Source: Deltaproteobacteria bacterium
GTDB lineage: Bacteria; Desulfobacterota; Binatia; UBA1149; SPBQ01
Direction of reading: 5' to 3'
NCBI GenBank assembly: GCA_029262375.1
Contig: JAJCZM010000038.1
Location: forward strand, 1 to 64,000
Length of the DNA stretch: 64,000 nt
A program made the translations under genes and the position numbers. A model generated the notes under the pieces. It was given only the letters and a program-made list of their open reading frames with translations, made no database searches and was not told where the DNA came from. Of the stretch, positions 8,136 through 17,158 are shown in pieces; position 1 is the first letter of the stretch, and each line of letters begins with the position of its first letter.

Positions 8136-11100
8136 ATGCGGAGATCTGTCATGCCGGGGCCATATGCGATGAGACTTGCCTGTTGGGGCATCGTCGTCGC
8201 GACGACAACACTGGTTTCGCTTTTCACTTTTTCAGTGGCGCACGCAGCATGCAGCGCCATTCCTGCGGCCAACAATAAGGGCTTCTACCTATCCGAAGGC
8301 ACCGGGGCCGCCTTGAGCCGGATCAACCGTCCTATCGCCGGTCCCGGCAGCAGGATCATGCTCGATTCAGGATGCGTGGGCACGGCTTTCCCATCTGACG
8401 AGCCGGATCGCATCCGTATACAGTTTGAATTCATCGGGACCGGTGGAACGAAATCCGTCGTGTACGGACCGTTCAAGCCGCTCGCCCCCACGTTCCCCGC
8501 GCAGTGTACGAGTTCGTGTAACTACCTCGAATTCGAGATGCCCGATACCGGCACGAGCATGGTTGGGCCGGCACGAATCAAGGTCACCGACATCAACGAC
8601 GAGAACGACCCGACGGATGACACGACGATCGTGACGATCGGCCGATTGTTCGCGCCGAGTATCGATTGTCCCCCGGTTGCCCCGACGGCCCCTGAAGAAG
8701 TCTTCGGTTTCTTCACCGTTCTGCCGCGCCCGATGGAATTTGACGCGACGGCGCCGGGCACCGGGTTCATACCCATCTACGGTGCACTCGACTTCAACGG
8801 CAATTTGCTCGTGCCGGTGGATTTCGAGTCAGCTCGTTTTGATAGCGTTCTGCCCGTTGCCACTTTGCTCGGCGGCGACACCAACACGAAGGCCTGCTCA
8901 GGCGGTGCAAAGAATCTCCTCAAGCACATCCGCGACAACGCATCGAATCCTCGCCGCCAGCTGCGCTCGTTTACACCGGACGGAAAGCCACTGCCTCCAC
9001 TGATGGCGTTGGGCGACTCACCCGCCGCAATGATGGGCTTGGTCGATGCCGATCAGTCGGTACTTAGGCTCCAACGAAAGCTCGTCGGCGGCACTACGGA
9101 TCTCTTTGATCTCTCTTGCAAGGTTCTTGGGGACGTGGGGGCGGTCCAGCTGACCTATCGCCCGAAGAAGACACTGAGACGCCGCGTCCCGCTTCTCGGG
9201 ATGCGTAGTTCTCGCGAGACGATTGCGTTCGCACGTGATGAACACGACGAAGGCGATCTCGACGGCGACGGGCGTTTGGAACACTTACTCGAGATCATCG
9301 ACATAGACGGCGCTAAGCCCGATGAGCCGCGCATCGCAGTCGCGGTTCGACCTCGTGGTAGTTTTTTCGAGCCCTTGATCGCCGTCGCCGGTAAATTCGC
9401 GGCCGTTCTCGAGCCGATATTCGATAGCAGCGGATCACGCATAGAGAAGCATTTTCACCGCGTCGTGCGTAACACCGGTGGAATTGTCGTTCCAGGTGAT
9501 CGCGAAGCGTCTCTTTCACGCCGGATCGATGGTGAACCGGTGGCCATCTCCGAAAAATTTCCTTTCTATCTCGAACCGAGTTCGAATCACGATGCACTCG
9601 CCGCGCTACGCGCTGCCGGGGCTCAGCCGAGCGAGCGACCGCCCGTAACCAAAGTGAAACTCCACGGTGAGCACGCGGTGCTGCTCGTGCCTGAGAGCAT
9701 TCTCGGCGTCGACAAGAACTTCGATAACGACCAACTCGACGATGTCGCGTTCTTCTATTCGCTCGCAAACCAGAGCGAGTGTCTGGTCTCTCTCGAAGTG
9801 GCCGCGACGGATATCGCGATCTCGGAAGAGTCTGTGGTGGTCCTGGCCGACGAATTCTCCAACGACCGCGCCGACATGAACCACGACGGAGATTGGTCGG
9901 ATACCGTTCCCGCATTGTGGCGCCTGTCACTGCTAGCGGCTGCGTGCCAGAGCGGGGCGGTTCTACCGTCGCCCGTCTACGTACCCTATGCAGTCGATAC
10001 GATCGCTACCTGGAAGAAGTGGGCTGTCTTCATTGCTCCGGAATCGCAGCAGAACGAAGGCGTATCGACCAAGTGCAAGGGAGGCACGTTCGTCGCCGGC
10101 GCTTGCGATCTGAACGGCGATGGAGATCCCAATGACCGCGTGTTGTTTGCTGCTGCACGAGCCCTCGATGCGACGCAGCCGCCGAAGATCGAGATGTCGG
10201 GTCACGCGGTTCTCGACTTCCAGGTGGGAGAGGGCTTCGTCGCGTTTCGCGTGCCCGAATACGATCAGGGCAATGCCGATATCAACAACGACGGCGATAC
10301 CAACGATGCGATCATGCATACGTTCCGGCCGAGGTGCCCGGGCGGTCTACCGAAAGTATCCAACGACGGAAAGTGGTCGGCCCTGGCCTGCGATTTCGCC
10401 GCCTGCGACCCTCGCTACCCCTACCGGGTCATCGGCAACATGGTGTGGTTCTTGACGGATGATCATCAAGCCGAACCGATTGCGATGAAAGCACTCTCGC
10501 AGTCCGGCTGCACGCTCAACGACCCGGCGATCCCGCTATTCGCAAAGCGTACCGGATTCTCACCAATCGTCAGCATCGACAAACTGGATCCCCTGCCGCC
10601 GTTCCCACAGCCGTTCATGGGTAGCGAAGCGCTGCTGCGTTCGACGCTCGGAAGTGGCGCGGGAGGGCTCGTCCTAGCCGGTGACTACGACGACGATGGT
10701 GCGTTGGATCTCTGGGACAATTGTCCTTCACGACCGAATGCCGACCAACTCGACGGCGACGCGGACGGAATCGGAGACCGGTACTGTGACACGACACCAG
10801 CGGTGTGCCCCGACGAACCGAACACCGGTGACTGTAGTCAAGTGAACGAGCCCGCGCGCGATGGTCTGTGCTACGACACCGGTGGGGCGGAGGTCAACTA
10901 CGCGTGGCGCTGGCCCGGTGCAGACCCCGATGATCGGGTGAATTACCCCGGCCACCCGCTGATCGATGCTCCGCATTACTCACTCTGCGTCTATGCGCAC
11001 GACGACGAATCCCCTCGAGGCCGACTCGTATTGGCGGATGCGATTCTGTCTTGGCCGGCTTGTGGCAATCCCCCGTGCTGGAAAGGAAATGCACAACGAG

Positions 11101-11393
11101 GATTCACGTACGTGCGCGGCGAGCCGGAAATGCCAGGCAACATCGACACAGTCGTCCTGCCGGCGAAAAGCCGCGAAAAACAAGCGCTCTATATTCGTGG
11201 AACATTGGCCGACGAGGTGCCGGAAATCGTCGGCGGTAAGCATGAGCTGACGGTACAGTTGTTCGTCAAGGATGCAGGCGGTCGGCGCTGTTGGTCCGGA
11301 ATGCATGAGAGCGCCTCACGAGGATTCGCCGGTTGTCCTGATCCGACGGCGCCGAAAACCGGCACGCGAAGGAAGAGGCCGGCTGGGAAATAA
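8136..11393 (+). CDS. large secreted protein with Asp-rich metal-binding loops
   Basis: 1085 residues; AGGAGGGGA directly precedes the ATG and a signal peptide spans roughly residues 12-38 (ending VAHAACS). Scattered Asp/Asn loops look like EF-hand or thrombospondin-type-3 calcium sites: NFDNDQLDDV, DMNHDGDWSD, DLNGDGDPND, DINNDGDTND and DYDDDGALDLWDNCPSRP. These occur between strands carrying 'VVVLADE' or 'FVAFRVPE', suggesting repeated beta units each holding a metal ion. The terminal 130 residues (PRGRLVLADAILSWPAC ...) form another domain with paired Cys. No catalytic motif is seen. It is divergent from 6365-7927, with both promoters in the 208-base gap. Confidence 0.75.
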   Translation: MRRSVMPGPYAMRLACWGIVVATTTLVSLFTFSVAHAACSAIPAANNKGFYLSEGTGAALSRINRPIAGPGSRIMLDSGCVGTAFPSDEPDRIRIQFEFIGTGGTKSVVYGPFKPLAPTFPAQCTSSCNYLEFEMPDTGTSMVGPARIKVTDINDENDPTDDTTIVTIGRLFAPSIDCPPVAPTAPEEVFGFFTVLPRPMEFDATAPGTGFIPIYGALDFNGNLLVPVDFESARFDSVLPVATLLGGDTNTKACSGGAKNLLKHIRDNASNPRRQLRSFTPDGKPLPPLMALGDSPAAMMGLVDADQSVLRLQRKLVGGTTDLFDLSCKVLGDVGAVQLTYRPKKTLRRRVPLLGMRSSRETIAFARDEHDEGDLDGDGRLEHLLEIIDIDGAKPDEPRIAVAVRPRGSFFEPLIAVAGKFAAVLEPIFDSSGSRIEKHFHRVVRNTGGIVVPGDREASLSRRIDGEPVAISEKFPFYLEPSSNHDALAALRAAGAQPSERPPVTKVKLHGEHAVLLVPESILGVDKNFDNDQLDDVAFFYSLANQSECLVSLEVAATDIAISEESVVVLADEFSNDRADMNHDGDWSDTVPALWRLSLLAAACQSGAVLPSPVYVPYAVDTIATWKKWAVFIAPESQQNEGVSTKCKGGTFVAGACDLNGDGDPNDRVLFAAARALDATQPPKIEMSGHAVLDFQVGEGFVAFRVPEYDQGNADINNDGDTNDAIMHTFRPRCPGGLPKVSNDGKWSALACDFAACDPRYPYRVIGNMVWFLTDDHQAEPIAMKALSQSGCTLNDPAIPLFAKRTGFSPIVSIDKLDPLPPFPQPFMGSEALLRSTLGSGAGGLVLAGDYDDDGALDLWDNCPSRPNADQLDGDADGIGDRYCDTTPAVCPDEPNTGDCSQVNEPARDGLCYDTGGAEVNYAWRWPGADPDDRVNYPGHPLIDAPHYSLCVYAHDDESPRGRLVLADAILSWPACGNPPCWKGNAQRGFTYVRGEPEMPGNIDTVVLPAKSREKQALYIRGTLADEVPEIVGGKHELTVQLFVKDAGGRRCWSGMHESASRGFAGCPDPTAPKTGTRRKRPAGK

Positions 11394-11416
11394 AGTGGAA
11401 CGCGGCGCACGGACAT

Positions 11417-12379
11417 TCAACGCCGCTCCGTCTCTTCGACCAATCGTTTGTAAGTCTCGAATCGGCGGGCACTGATCGATCCCGATTCTACCGCGTCCTT
11501 TACGACGCAATCCGGTTCCTGACGATGACGACAGTCATTGAAGCGGCATTGGCCGGCCAGTGCGCTAATCTCTGGAAAGCCGAAGCGCACGTCACTGGCT
11601 TCGTCGATGACGGGTACGAAATCGCGGACGCCGGGCGTATCGATCAATCTTCCGCCACCGGGAAGCTTGTGCATCATCGACGCCGTCGTCGTGTGTTTGC
11701 CTTCAGCATTCGCTGTCGAGAGAGCGCCGACGACGATGTCGGCATCGGGGACGAGCGCGTTTATGAGTGAGGACTTCCCCACCCCCGATTGACCGACGAG
11801 AATCCCAACCGAGCCGCTCAACTCTGCAAGCAACCGGTCTATGCCTTGGCCGCTCTTGGCCGACACGCCCACGTACGCGTAGTCGAGCTCGCGGTAAACA
11901 TCGAGTTCCTTACTTCGCGCTTCAGCCGAAGTCGTATGAGCGAGGTCAATCTTGTTATCGACGAGTAGCGTACGACAGTGCATGAGTTCAGCAGTTACGA
12001 GGTAGCGATCCACGAGGTACCAGTTCGTCTCCGGCACGGCGGCAGTCACGACGATAACGCAGTCAAGGTTGGCCGCGAGGACTTCGATGTAGCTCTCGTC
12101 ATGAGACTGACGTCCCAACGTATTGTGTCGATCGCCAACCGTCTGGATGACCGCTGCGCCTTTGCGCGTATCGCGCACCCACTCGACGCGGTCGCCACAG
12201 ACCACACGCACGCGGCGTCCCTTTATTTGGTATTTGAGTTCTTCGCCGTCGTCGGTTTCGAGCACGCCGCGGCGGCCGTATGCGGCGACAACGAGCCCTT
12301 GCTCGGCCGGCTGCTGTTGGGTGGAGTGTGTCATGCGCACGCGTGGTTCACGTTGAGTATCACGTAAACCCCGCCGCAC
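11417..12379 (-). CDS. rsgA: ribosome small-subunit-dependent GTPase RsgA
   Basis: Circularly permuted GTPase that helps late 30S maturation. Motifs run in the permuted order: NKID (G4), VSAKSG (G5), GQSGVGKSS (P-loop), a Thr-containing switch (GKHTTTA) and DTPG (G3). An N-terminal OB fold carries VVAAYGRRGVLE, and a zinc-binding tail carries CRFNDCRH ... EPDC. Length (305-320) is usual for the family. GTG at 12379 overlaps the stop of the tyrosinase gene (TAGTG). ATG at 12334 is an equally possible start and neither has a good ribosome site, so the start is uncertain. It faces the 8136-11393 gene tail to tail. Confidence 0.93.
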   Translation of the reverse strand: MRRGLRDTQREPRVRMTHSTQQQPAEQGLVVAAYGRRGVLETDDGEELKYQIKGRRVRVVCGDRVEWVRDTRKGAAVIQTVGDRHNTLGRQSHDESYIEVLAANLDCVIVVTAAVPETNWYLVDRYLVTAELMHCRTLLVDNKIDLAHTTSAEARSKELDVYRELDYAYVGVSAKSGQGIDRLLAELSGSVGILVGQSGVGKSSLINALVPDADIVVGALSTANAEGKHTTTASMMHKLPGGGRLIDTPGVRDFVPVIDEASDVRFGFPEISALAGQCRFNDCRHRQEPDCVVKDAVESGSISARRFETYKRLVEETERR

Positions 12380-14505
12380 TAAAACAAATCAGGACAGGGA
12401 CAGAGAATGTCGCTTATCGTGCCCACCGCGGTCGCCAGACATTGAAGCGCATCGCTTGCCTTGGTCGGTAGCGACCCCGTGGGAGCGCAAGCACAAGCGG
12501 GAAAGCACTCGTCGAGCCCGACGGCGACGCGCAGGATGAATAGGCAATCGGTCGCTGTAGGAGTAGGTCCATCGCTCAGCGGCCGCAGGCATTCTATGGG
12601 CGGCATGGTCGTGGTCGTGGTCGCTACCGTGATCGGCGGTATGCAAACGATCGCACCGGCGCCGTCGCGGTTTTCGTCCGATGCATTGCAACCACAGGCG
12701 CCCGGTTGGTACTTGTTTGGGTCGTTCGGGCAGGCGTCAGGATCGCTCGGGTCTTTCGGATCGGTCCCCACCTGCGTTTCAAGCTCGTCGGAGAGACCGT
12801 CGTTGTCGTCGTCGATGTCACAGGCGTCTCCCTGGTCATCGCCGGACGCGCCGTAGATCGGCTCCATGCCGGGATGCGCGTGGAAGCCGTGAACCAGATC
12901 GGCGTCGCTATTGGTCTGATCGGGATTGGGAACGTCTATGCAGTTGTCGCGCAGGTCGGGAATAAGGTCACCGTCGGTATCGGGCCCGATCGTGTAGGTC
13001 CAGAATTCTCCCGGAAAGCCATTGCCTTCCAGATCGGCAAAGGCGTCGGCGGCGATTTCAACCGTCACGTCCAGCGGCTCGGTAATCGCAACGCCGTCAG
13101 TCGGATCGGCAAAGCCCGAGAAGAAGTACCAGAGTCCGTTCTTTTCGACTTCGGTTGCCGGTGAACCATTCACCGTCAGGTCGGAAGCATCCAGACCCTC
13201 GACCGGTTCCCACAGGATCACCAGCACTGAAGGCAGAGCACCGATTGCCATTCGGCCGGGCGGCGCGACCGCCGTGATGCCGGGCGGGCCTGCGGCTTTG
13301 TCGATCTCCCATTGCGCCCAAGCCCCGGGAGGATCTCCCGACGGACCGCGTGCCTGCAACGACGTACCGCCATCGGGGTCGGTACTGAGGCTGGAAGCCC
13401 ACTTGTGGTAGCTCCAGAAAATCTCGTCGTACGGTGACTCGTTCACCCAGCGCATCGCGCCGGGGATCGCCTGGTGCATCGCCGCATGGTGGGTTCGGTT
13501 GATGATGCAGCCGAGGGACGTCGAGTCCGCGAAATCACCGAGTTCGGTTTGTCCGCCGCCCGCATCGCTGCCGTCTGCCTTGAAGCAGGGAAGATTGCCG
13601 GGGGCATTGTTGTTCGGCCTAACAGACCCGGTGCCTGCCGCTGTGAACCAACCCGGCGGAGTGCAGCCGGCCAGCGCATCAGAACCGGCATACTCGCACT
13701 GAGGATCGATGCTGCCTGGTCGCGACAAGTTCGCCAACGTGTAGCCGTCGGCATCGGTTGGAAAACCGCCCGCACCACTCCAAGGCCGGATCGGAGGGTA
13801 ACCGTAGAACGCGCGCCAGTCGTCGTAAACCTTGACCAGGGCGTAGTGGAACAGCAGCCAGTCCTCGCCGGGGAAGAGATCCATCCCGTCACGAGTCTCG
13901 TGCCAAGTGGCGTGCGTCTTGTCGAGTTCTAGACCGGTCTGGTCACCGGACGAGGCGTTGAGCACATTGAACGGTTGCAGGCGTGGATCCTCAGTCTCTC
14001 GCTCAAGATTCACGGTAAGGGTGCCCGAACAGATCGTCTTGCTCTGGCCGTCCTCGTCGCGCTCGAGGCGCGCCTGGATTTCGTAAGTCCCAGCATCGAG
14101 CCAACTTCGCGTGTCGGAATAATTCCCAGATCCATTCACCGGGCAACAGGCGAAGAACGCCTCTTCGCCACACAACGCTGGAACTCCCTCCTCAAGACAC
14201 TCTTGGAGAAACTCGTAATCGGTTTCGGTAGGCTTGAAGTCAAGTTGGAACCCGTCCAGCGACTCCGCGATCGTCGTCGCCTCGGCAACGTAATTACCAA
14301 GAAGGTTAAAGCCGGCGTTCGTACGACCGGAGATAGAAACGGCGAATCTGTCGGGAAGGTTGGTTTCGTCGAACGGGGACTCACTCCCCTCCTCGCCTAC
14401 GAAAATGCGGAAATCAAGCTTCTGCCCAACATACCGCAAGCATTCCTCGGAGTTGCTGGACGAGCACTCAGGGAGTATCAGCTTCTTGATGTCAACGATC
14501 GGCAC
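12379..14505 (-). CDS. tyrosinase-like copper protein with TSP3 loops and dockerin-like tail
   Basis: 708 residues from a GTG at 14505. Two copper-site segments are visible: H198, H202 and H220 (THATWHETRDG ... WLLFHYALV), then H339/H340, H344 and H367 (NRTHHAAMH ... SPYDEIFWSYH). The latter matches the tyrosinase/hemocyanin 'SPNDPIFWLHH' signature. A bacterial Ig-like stretch, thrombospondin-type-3 Asp loops (DTDGDLIPDLRDNC, DIDDDNDGLSDE) and a Cys-rich dockerin-like module at the end follow. The family oxidises phenols or binds oxygen. There is no signal peptide, and the GTG lacks a properly spaced ribosome site. The frame is open upstream to the TGA that ends the HAF gene, 10 codons away (see findings). 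Confidence 0.7.
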   Translation of the reverse strand: MPIVDIKKLILPECSSSNSEECLRYVGQKLDFRIFVGEEGSESPFDETNLPDRFAVSISGRTNAGFNLLGNYVAEATTIAESLDGFQLDFKPTETDYEFLQECLEEGVPALCGEEAFFACCPVNGSGNYSDTRSWLDAGTYEIQARLERDEDGQSKTICSGTLTVNLERETEDPRLQPFNVLNASSGDQTGLELDKTHATWHETRDGMDLFPGEDWLLFHYALVKVYDDWRAFYGYPPIRPWSGAGGFPTDADGYTLANLSRPGSIDPQCEYAGSDALAGCTPPGWFTAAGTGSVRPNNNAPGNLPCFKADGSDAGGGQTELGDFADSTSLGCIINRTHHAAMHQAIPGAMRWVNESPYDEIFWSYHKWASSLSTDPDGGTSLQARGPSGDPPGAWAQWEIDKAAGPPGITAVAPPGRMAIGALPSVLVILWEPVEGLDASDLTVNGSPATEVEKNGLWYFFSGFADPTDGVAITEPLDVTVEIAADAFADLEGNGFPGEFWTYTIGPDTDGDLIPDLRDNCIDVPNPDQTNSDADLVHGFHAHPGMEPIYGASGDDQGDACDIDDDNDGLSDELETQVGTDPKDPSDPDACPNDPNKYQPGACGCNASDENRDGAGAIVCIPPITVATTTTTMPPIECLRPLSDGPTPTATDCLFILRVAVGLDECFPACACAPTGSLPTKASDALQCLATAVGTISDILCPCPDLF

Positions 14506-14535
14506 TGCTCCACCGGAGCAGTCGGCTCCGACGCC

Positions 14536-15729
14536 TCAAGTGCCGCCCGGCTTAGAGTAGACGCCGGGGGCAGGGTTCGAATGCACGGGAGCTGCGGCGT
14601 ACGGCACTTCCAAAGCCGACACCTCGATCTGCAATGCACACCCATCGGACACGACCCAGCCCGTGGCCACGGTTGAATCCGGTGCGAAGCCGATGCCGGC
14701 GAATGCGGTACCGTCGTCCGAGACCGCGTTGGCTTCGAGCAAATGCCACCCCTCGAGATCGAGGCCGAGGTCGTTTTCGAAGTACTCTTGTAAATCTCGG
14801 CTACCGTCGGCTTCGGTCCAGATGTACGCGCGTTGCGTTTCGATGTCGCGTCCGGACCAAGCGCCGACGATGATGCTGCCGTCTTCGTTTACACCCCTGG
14901 CGTTCGCAACATTGCCGCCCTCGGGAAAGTCGACGGCGACCATGCCGTCGGCTTGCGTCCATCGCCACGGCTTACGTCCGTTGAAGCCGATGAGCGTAGT
15001 TCCATCCGACGAGACGTCGATGACGAAGACGTCGGGGTTCGAGACGATACTACCGAGGTCGGTCAGGCTGCCGTTCCACCTCGCCGCGTGCAGTTCGTCG
15101 TGTTCTTCTCCGAACACGAGCTGCTGAACTCTGCTCGAAACAGCGGCCACAGAGCCGTCGAACGACGCGCCCACGACGAGGCTCATCTTGTCGCCGGGCA
15201 GCGTACCGATCGCCACCTCGCTCGGGCTCGCAACAATGGCCTGGGACAGACCGATCTGCTCGTTGATGTCGTTTGGAAACAAAGCGGTACGCGCTCCGAA
15301 CAGCACTGCGCCGTTGCCCGAAACGATCTCTACGCTGCCGCCCGTACCCGGAACCCAGATTCCGGCCGAAACCAACTGGCCGTCTCTCCAGTACAGATCC
15401 TCGTTGCAGCTTCCAGCAACGATGCTGCCGTCTGCGCTCACGCTGCTGGCAATCGAGCACTGCGGGATCGCCGACATGTCACCGTCTTCCCAGCGAAACG
15501 CCGACCCTTGCGAGGCAATCTCGAAGCCGTCTCCCTCGTACACCCACCCGACGACGACGCTGCCGTCGGCCGAGATGTCCGTCGGCACGCTTCCGGCCGA
15601 CTGCCCCGGCGAGGGGACGAACGAACCGATTCCCAACGGTTGAAACAGTGTCGCATCGGCCGCGGTTGCCGTCAGAAACAGTAACGTGGCGAAAAACGCC
15701 GATAGCGCGTCAGGTCTTCGGAAATGCAT
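14536..15729 (-). CDS. secreted HAF-repeat protein
   Basis: 397 residues from ATG 15729, which puts a signal peptide (FFATLLFLTATAADA) at the N-terminus; an upstream in-frame start adds 15 charged residues and is less likely. Repeats of the form 'ADGSVVVGW...FRW', 'ADGSIVAGS...YW' and 'EDGSIIVGAW...YIW', plus 'LLEANAVSDDGTAFAGIG', match the extracellular HAF repeat found in many PEP-CTERM-type secreted proteins. No PEP-CTERM anchor is seen. About 40 residues after the last repeat it ends at a TGA; the same frame then continues into the tyrosinase-like protein. Confidence 0.75.
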   Translation of the reverse strand: MHFRRPDALSAFFATLLFLTATAADATLFQPLGIGSFVPSPGQSAGSVPTDISADGSVVVGWVYEGDGFEIASQGSAFRWEDGDMSAIPQCSIASSVSADGSIVAGSCNEDLYWRDGQLVSAGIWVPGTGGSVEIVSGNGAVLFGARTALFPNDINEQIGLSQAIVASPSEVAIGTLPGDKMSLVVGASFDGSVAAVSSRVQQLVFGEEHDELHAARWNGSLTDLGSIVSNPDVFVIDVSSDGTTLIGFNGRKPWRWTQADGMVAVDFPEGGNVANARGVNEDGSIIVGAWSGRDIETQRAYIWTEADGSRDLQEYFENDLGLDLEGWHLLEANAVSDDGTAFAGIGFAPDSTVATGWVVSDGCALQIEVSALEVPYAAAPVHSNPAPGVYSKPGGT

Positions 15730-15900
15730 GATGAGAGGATATTTCCTGCGGTAGCGCCGAACGACAGCGCGCATTCAGTTCACAGTTGGAGTGGGTGTCG
15801 ATTATGTCCGTGGTCGTCGGCCAGTCAAGACTCTGTCCTTCTCACCACATGAGGATTCGTTGCGGGATCTCAGCAGTTTCGCCTAGACTGCGCATCCAAC

Positions 15901-17115
15901 ATGGCAGCGCGTATTCTTCACGTTCTCTCGCAGCGCCCGGATCGCACCGGAAGCGGAGTTATTCTCGACACACTGGTCCGTCACGCCGCACACGCAGGCT
16001 ATACGCAGCACATCGTCGTCGGAGTCCCATCCGACGACGACGATGTCGAGGTGGGCGGGCTCGAAGGTGACCTGATTCGGCCCCTTCGCTTCGGCGAGGG
16101 GACACTGGACTTCCCCGTACCGGGTATGAGCGATGTGATGCCGTATCCAAGTACGGTGTGGTCGAAGATGACCGACGATCAACTGGACCGATATCGCGCC
16201 GCGTGGCGTGCGCATCTAGCGCAGGTGATCGCGGAGTTCCGTCCCGATCTCATCCACGCGCATCACATTTGGCTCATGAGTTCGATGATCCGGGATCTCG
16301 CACCGTCAACTCCGATCGTGCTCCAGTGTCACGGCACCGGTCTTCGGCAGATGGAACTCTGTCCTTCGCTTGCGCAGGAAGTCACGCGCGGCTGCGCGGT
16401 TGCCGATGCGTTCCAAGTACTGCGTGAGGATCACGTCGACCTGCTCGCTGGGCGCCTCGGCATCGAGCGTTCGAGAGTCCATGTCGTCTCGGCCGGTTTT
16501 CGCGAGGATCTATTCCACGATCGCGATGGCACTGGCGCTGGCGCTGCTCGCCAGGCTCGCTCACTGCTCTACGTAGGCAAGTACAGCCACGCGAAGGGAC
16601 TCCCTCAGTTGCTCGATGCCTTCGAGCGAATCGATGACGCGACCCTTCACGTTGCCGGCGACGGCAGCGGCCCGGAGGCCGAGGCACTGCGAACACGCAT
16701 GCGATCGATGACGCGTGTAAGGCTCCATGGGCAGGTCGACCAAGCCCGTCTTGCCGAGCTCATGCGCACCGCGGAGGTCTGCGTGCTGCCATCCTTCTAT
16801 GAAGGTGTCCCGCTTGTGCTGGTCGAAGCTGCGGCTTGTGGTTGCAAGGTCGTTGCGACGGCCCTGCCCGGAGTCATGGAGCAGCTCGCACCGCTGCTGA
16901 GACCGCGCCTTACGCCGGTCGAGTGCCCGCCGATGGCCGGCATCGACACGCCCGACCCGGCGGCCTTGCCCGCCTTCGTGGATGGGCTGGCGCGCTCACT
17001 CGAATCGTCTCTGCAATCGAGACCCGAGTCGATGGACGTGTCATCGCTCAGGTGGCGCAGCGTGTTCGAGAGGGTCGAGAAGATCTGGTCGGCGCTGTTG
17101 GCGCCTGCGGTCTAG
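15901..17115 (+). CDS. glycosyltransferase family 4
   Basis: 404 residues with the GT-B layout. An N-terminal acceptor domain carries ILHVLSQRPDRTGSG and FRPDLIHAHHIW; a C-terminal nucleotide-sugar domain carries LLYVGKYSHAKGLPQLLDAF, LHVAGDGSGPE, LRTRMRS and the donor-binding PSFYEGVPLVLVEAAACG (E-x7-E motif). Such enzymes transfer sugars in polysaccharide or glycolipid synthesis at the inner membrane. No other sugar genes are adjacent, so the acceptor is unknown. A non-coding gap of about 170 bases separates it from the divergent HAF gene. Confidence 0.88.
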   Translation: MAARILHVLSQRPDRTGSGVILDTLVRHAAHAGYTQHIVVGVPSDDDDVEVGGLEGDLIRPLRFGEGTLDFPVPGMSDVMPYPSTVWSKMTDDQLDRYRAAWRAHLAQVIAEFRPDLIHAHHIWLMSSMIRDLAPSTPIVLQCHGTGLRQMELCPSLAQEVTRGCAVADAFQVLREDHVDLLAGRLGIERSRVHVVSAGFREDLFHDRDGTGAGAARQARSLLYVGKYSHAKGLPQLLDAFERIDDATLHVAGDGSGPEAEALRTRMRSMTRVRLHGQVDQARLAELMRTAEVCVLPSFYEGVPLVLVEAAACGCKVVATALPGVMEQLAPLLRPRLTPVECPPMAGIDTPDPAALPAFVDGLARSLESSLQSRPESMDVSSLRWRSVFERVEKIWSALLAPAV

Positions 17116-17158
17116 TCTCGCGTTCACTCGGCTTTCTCACAGCGCAGGTGGCGACGCC

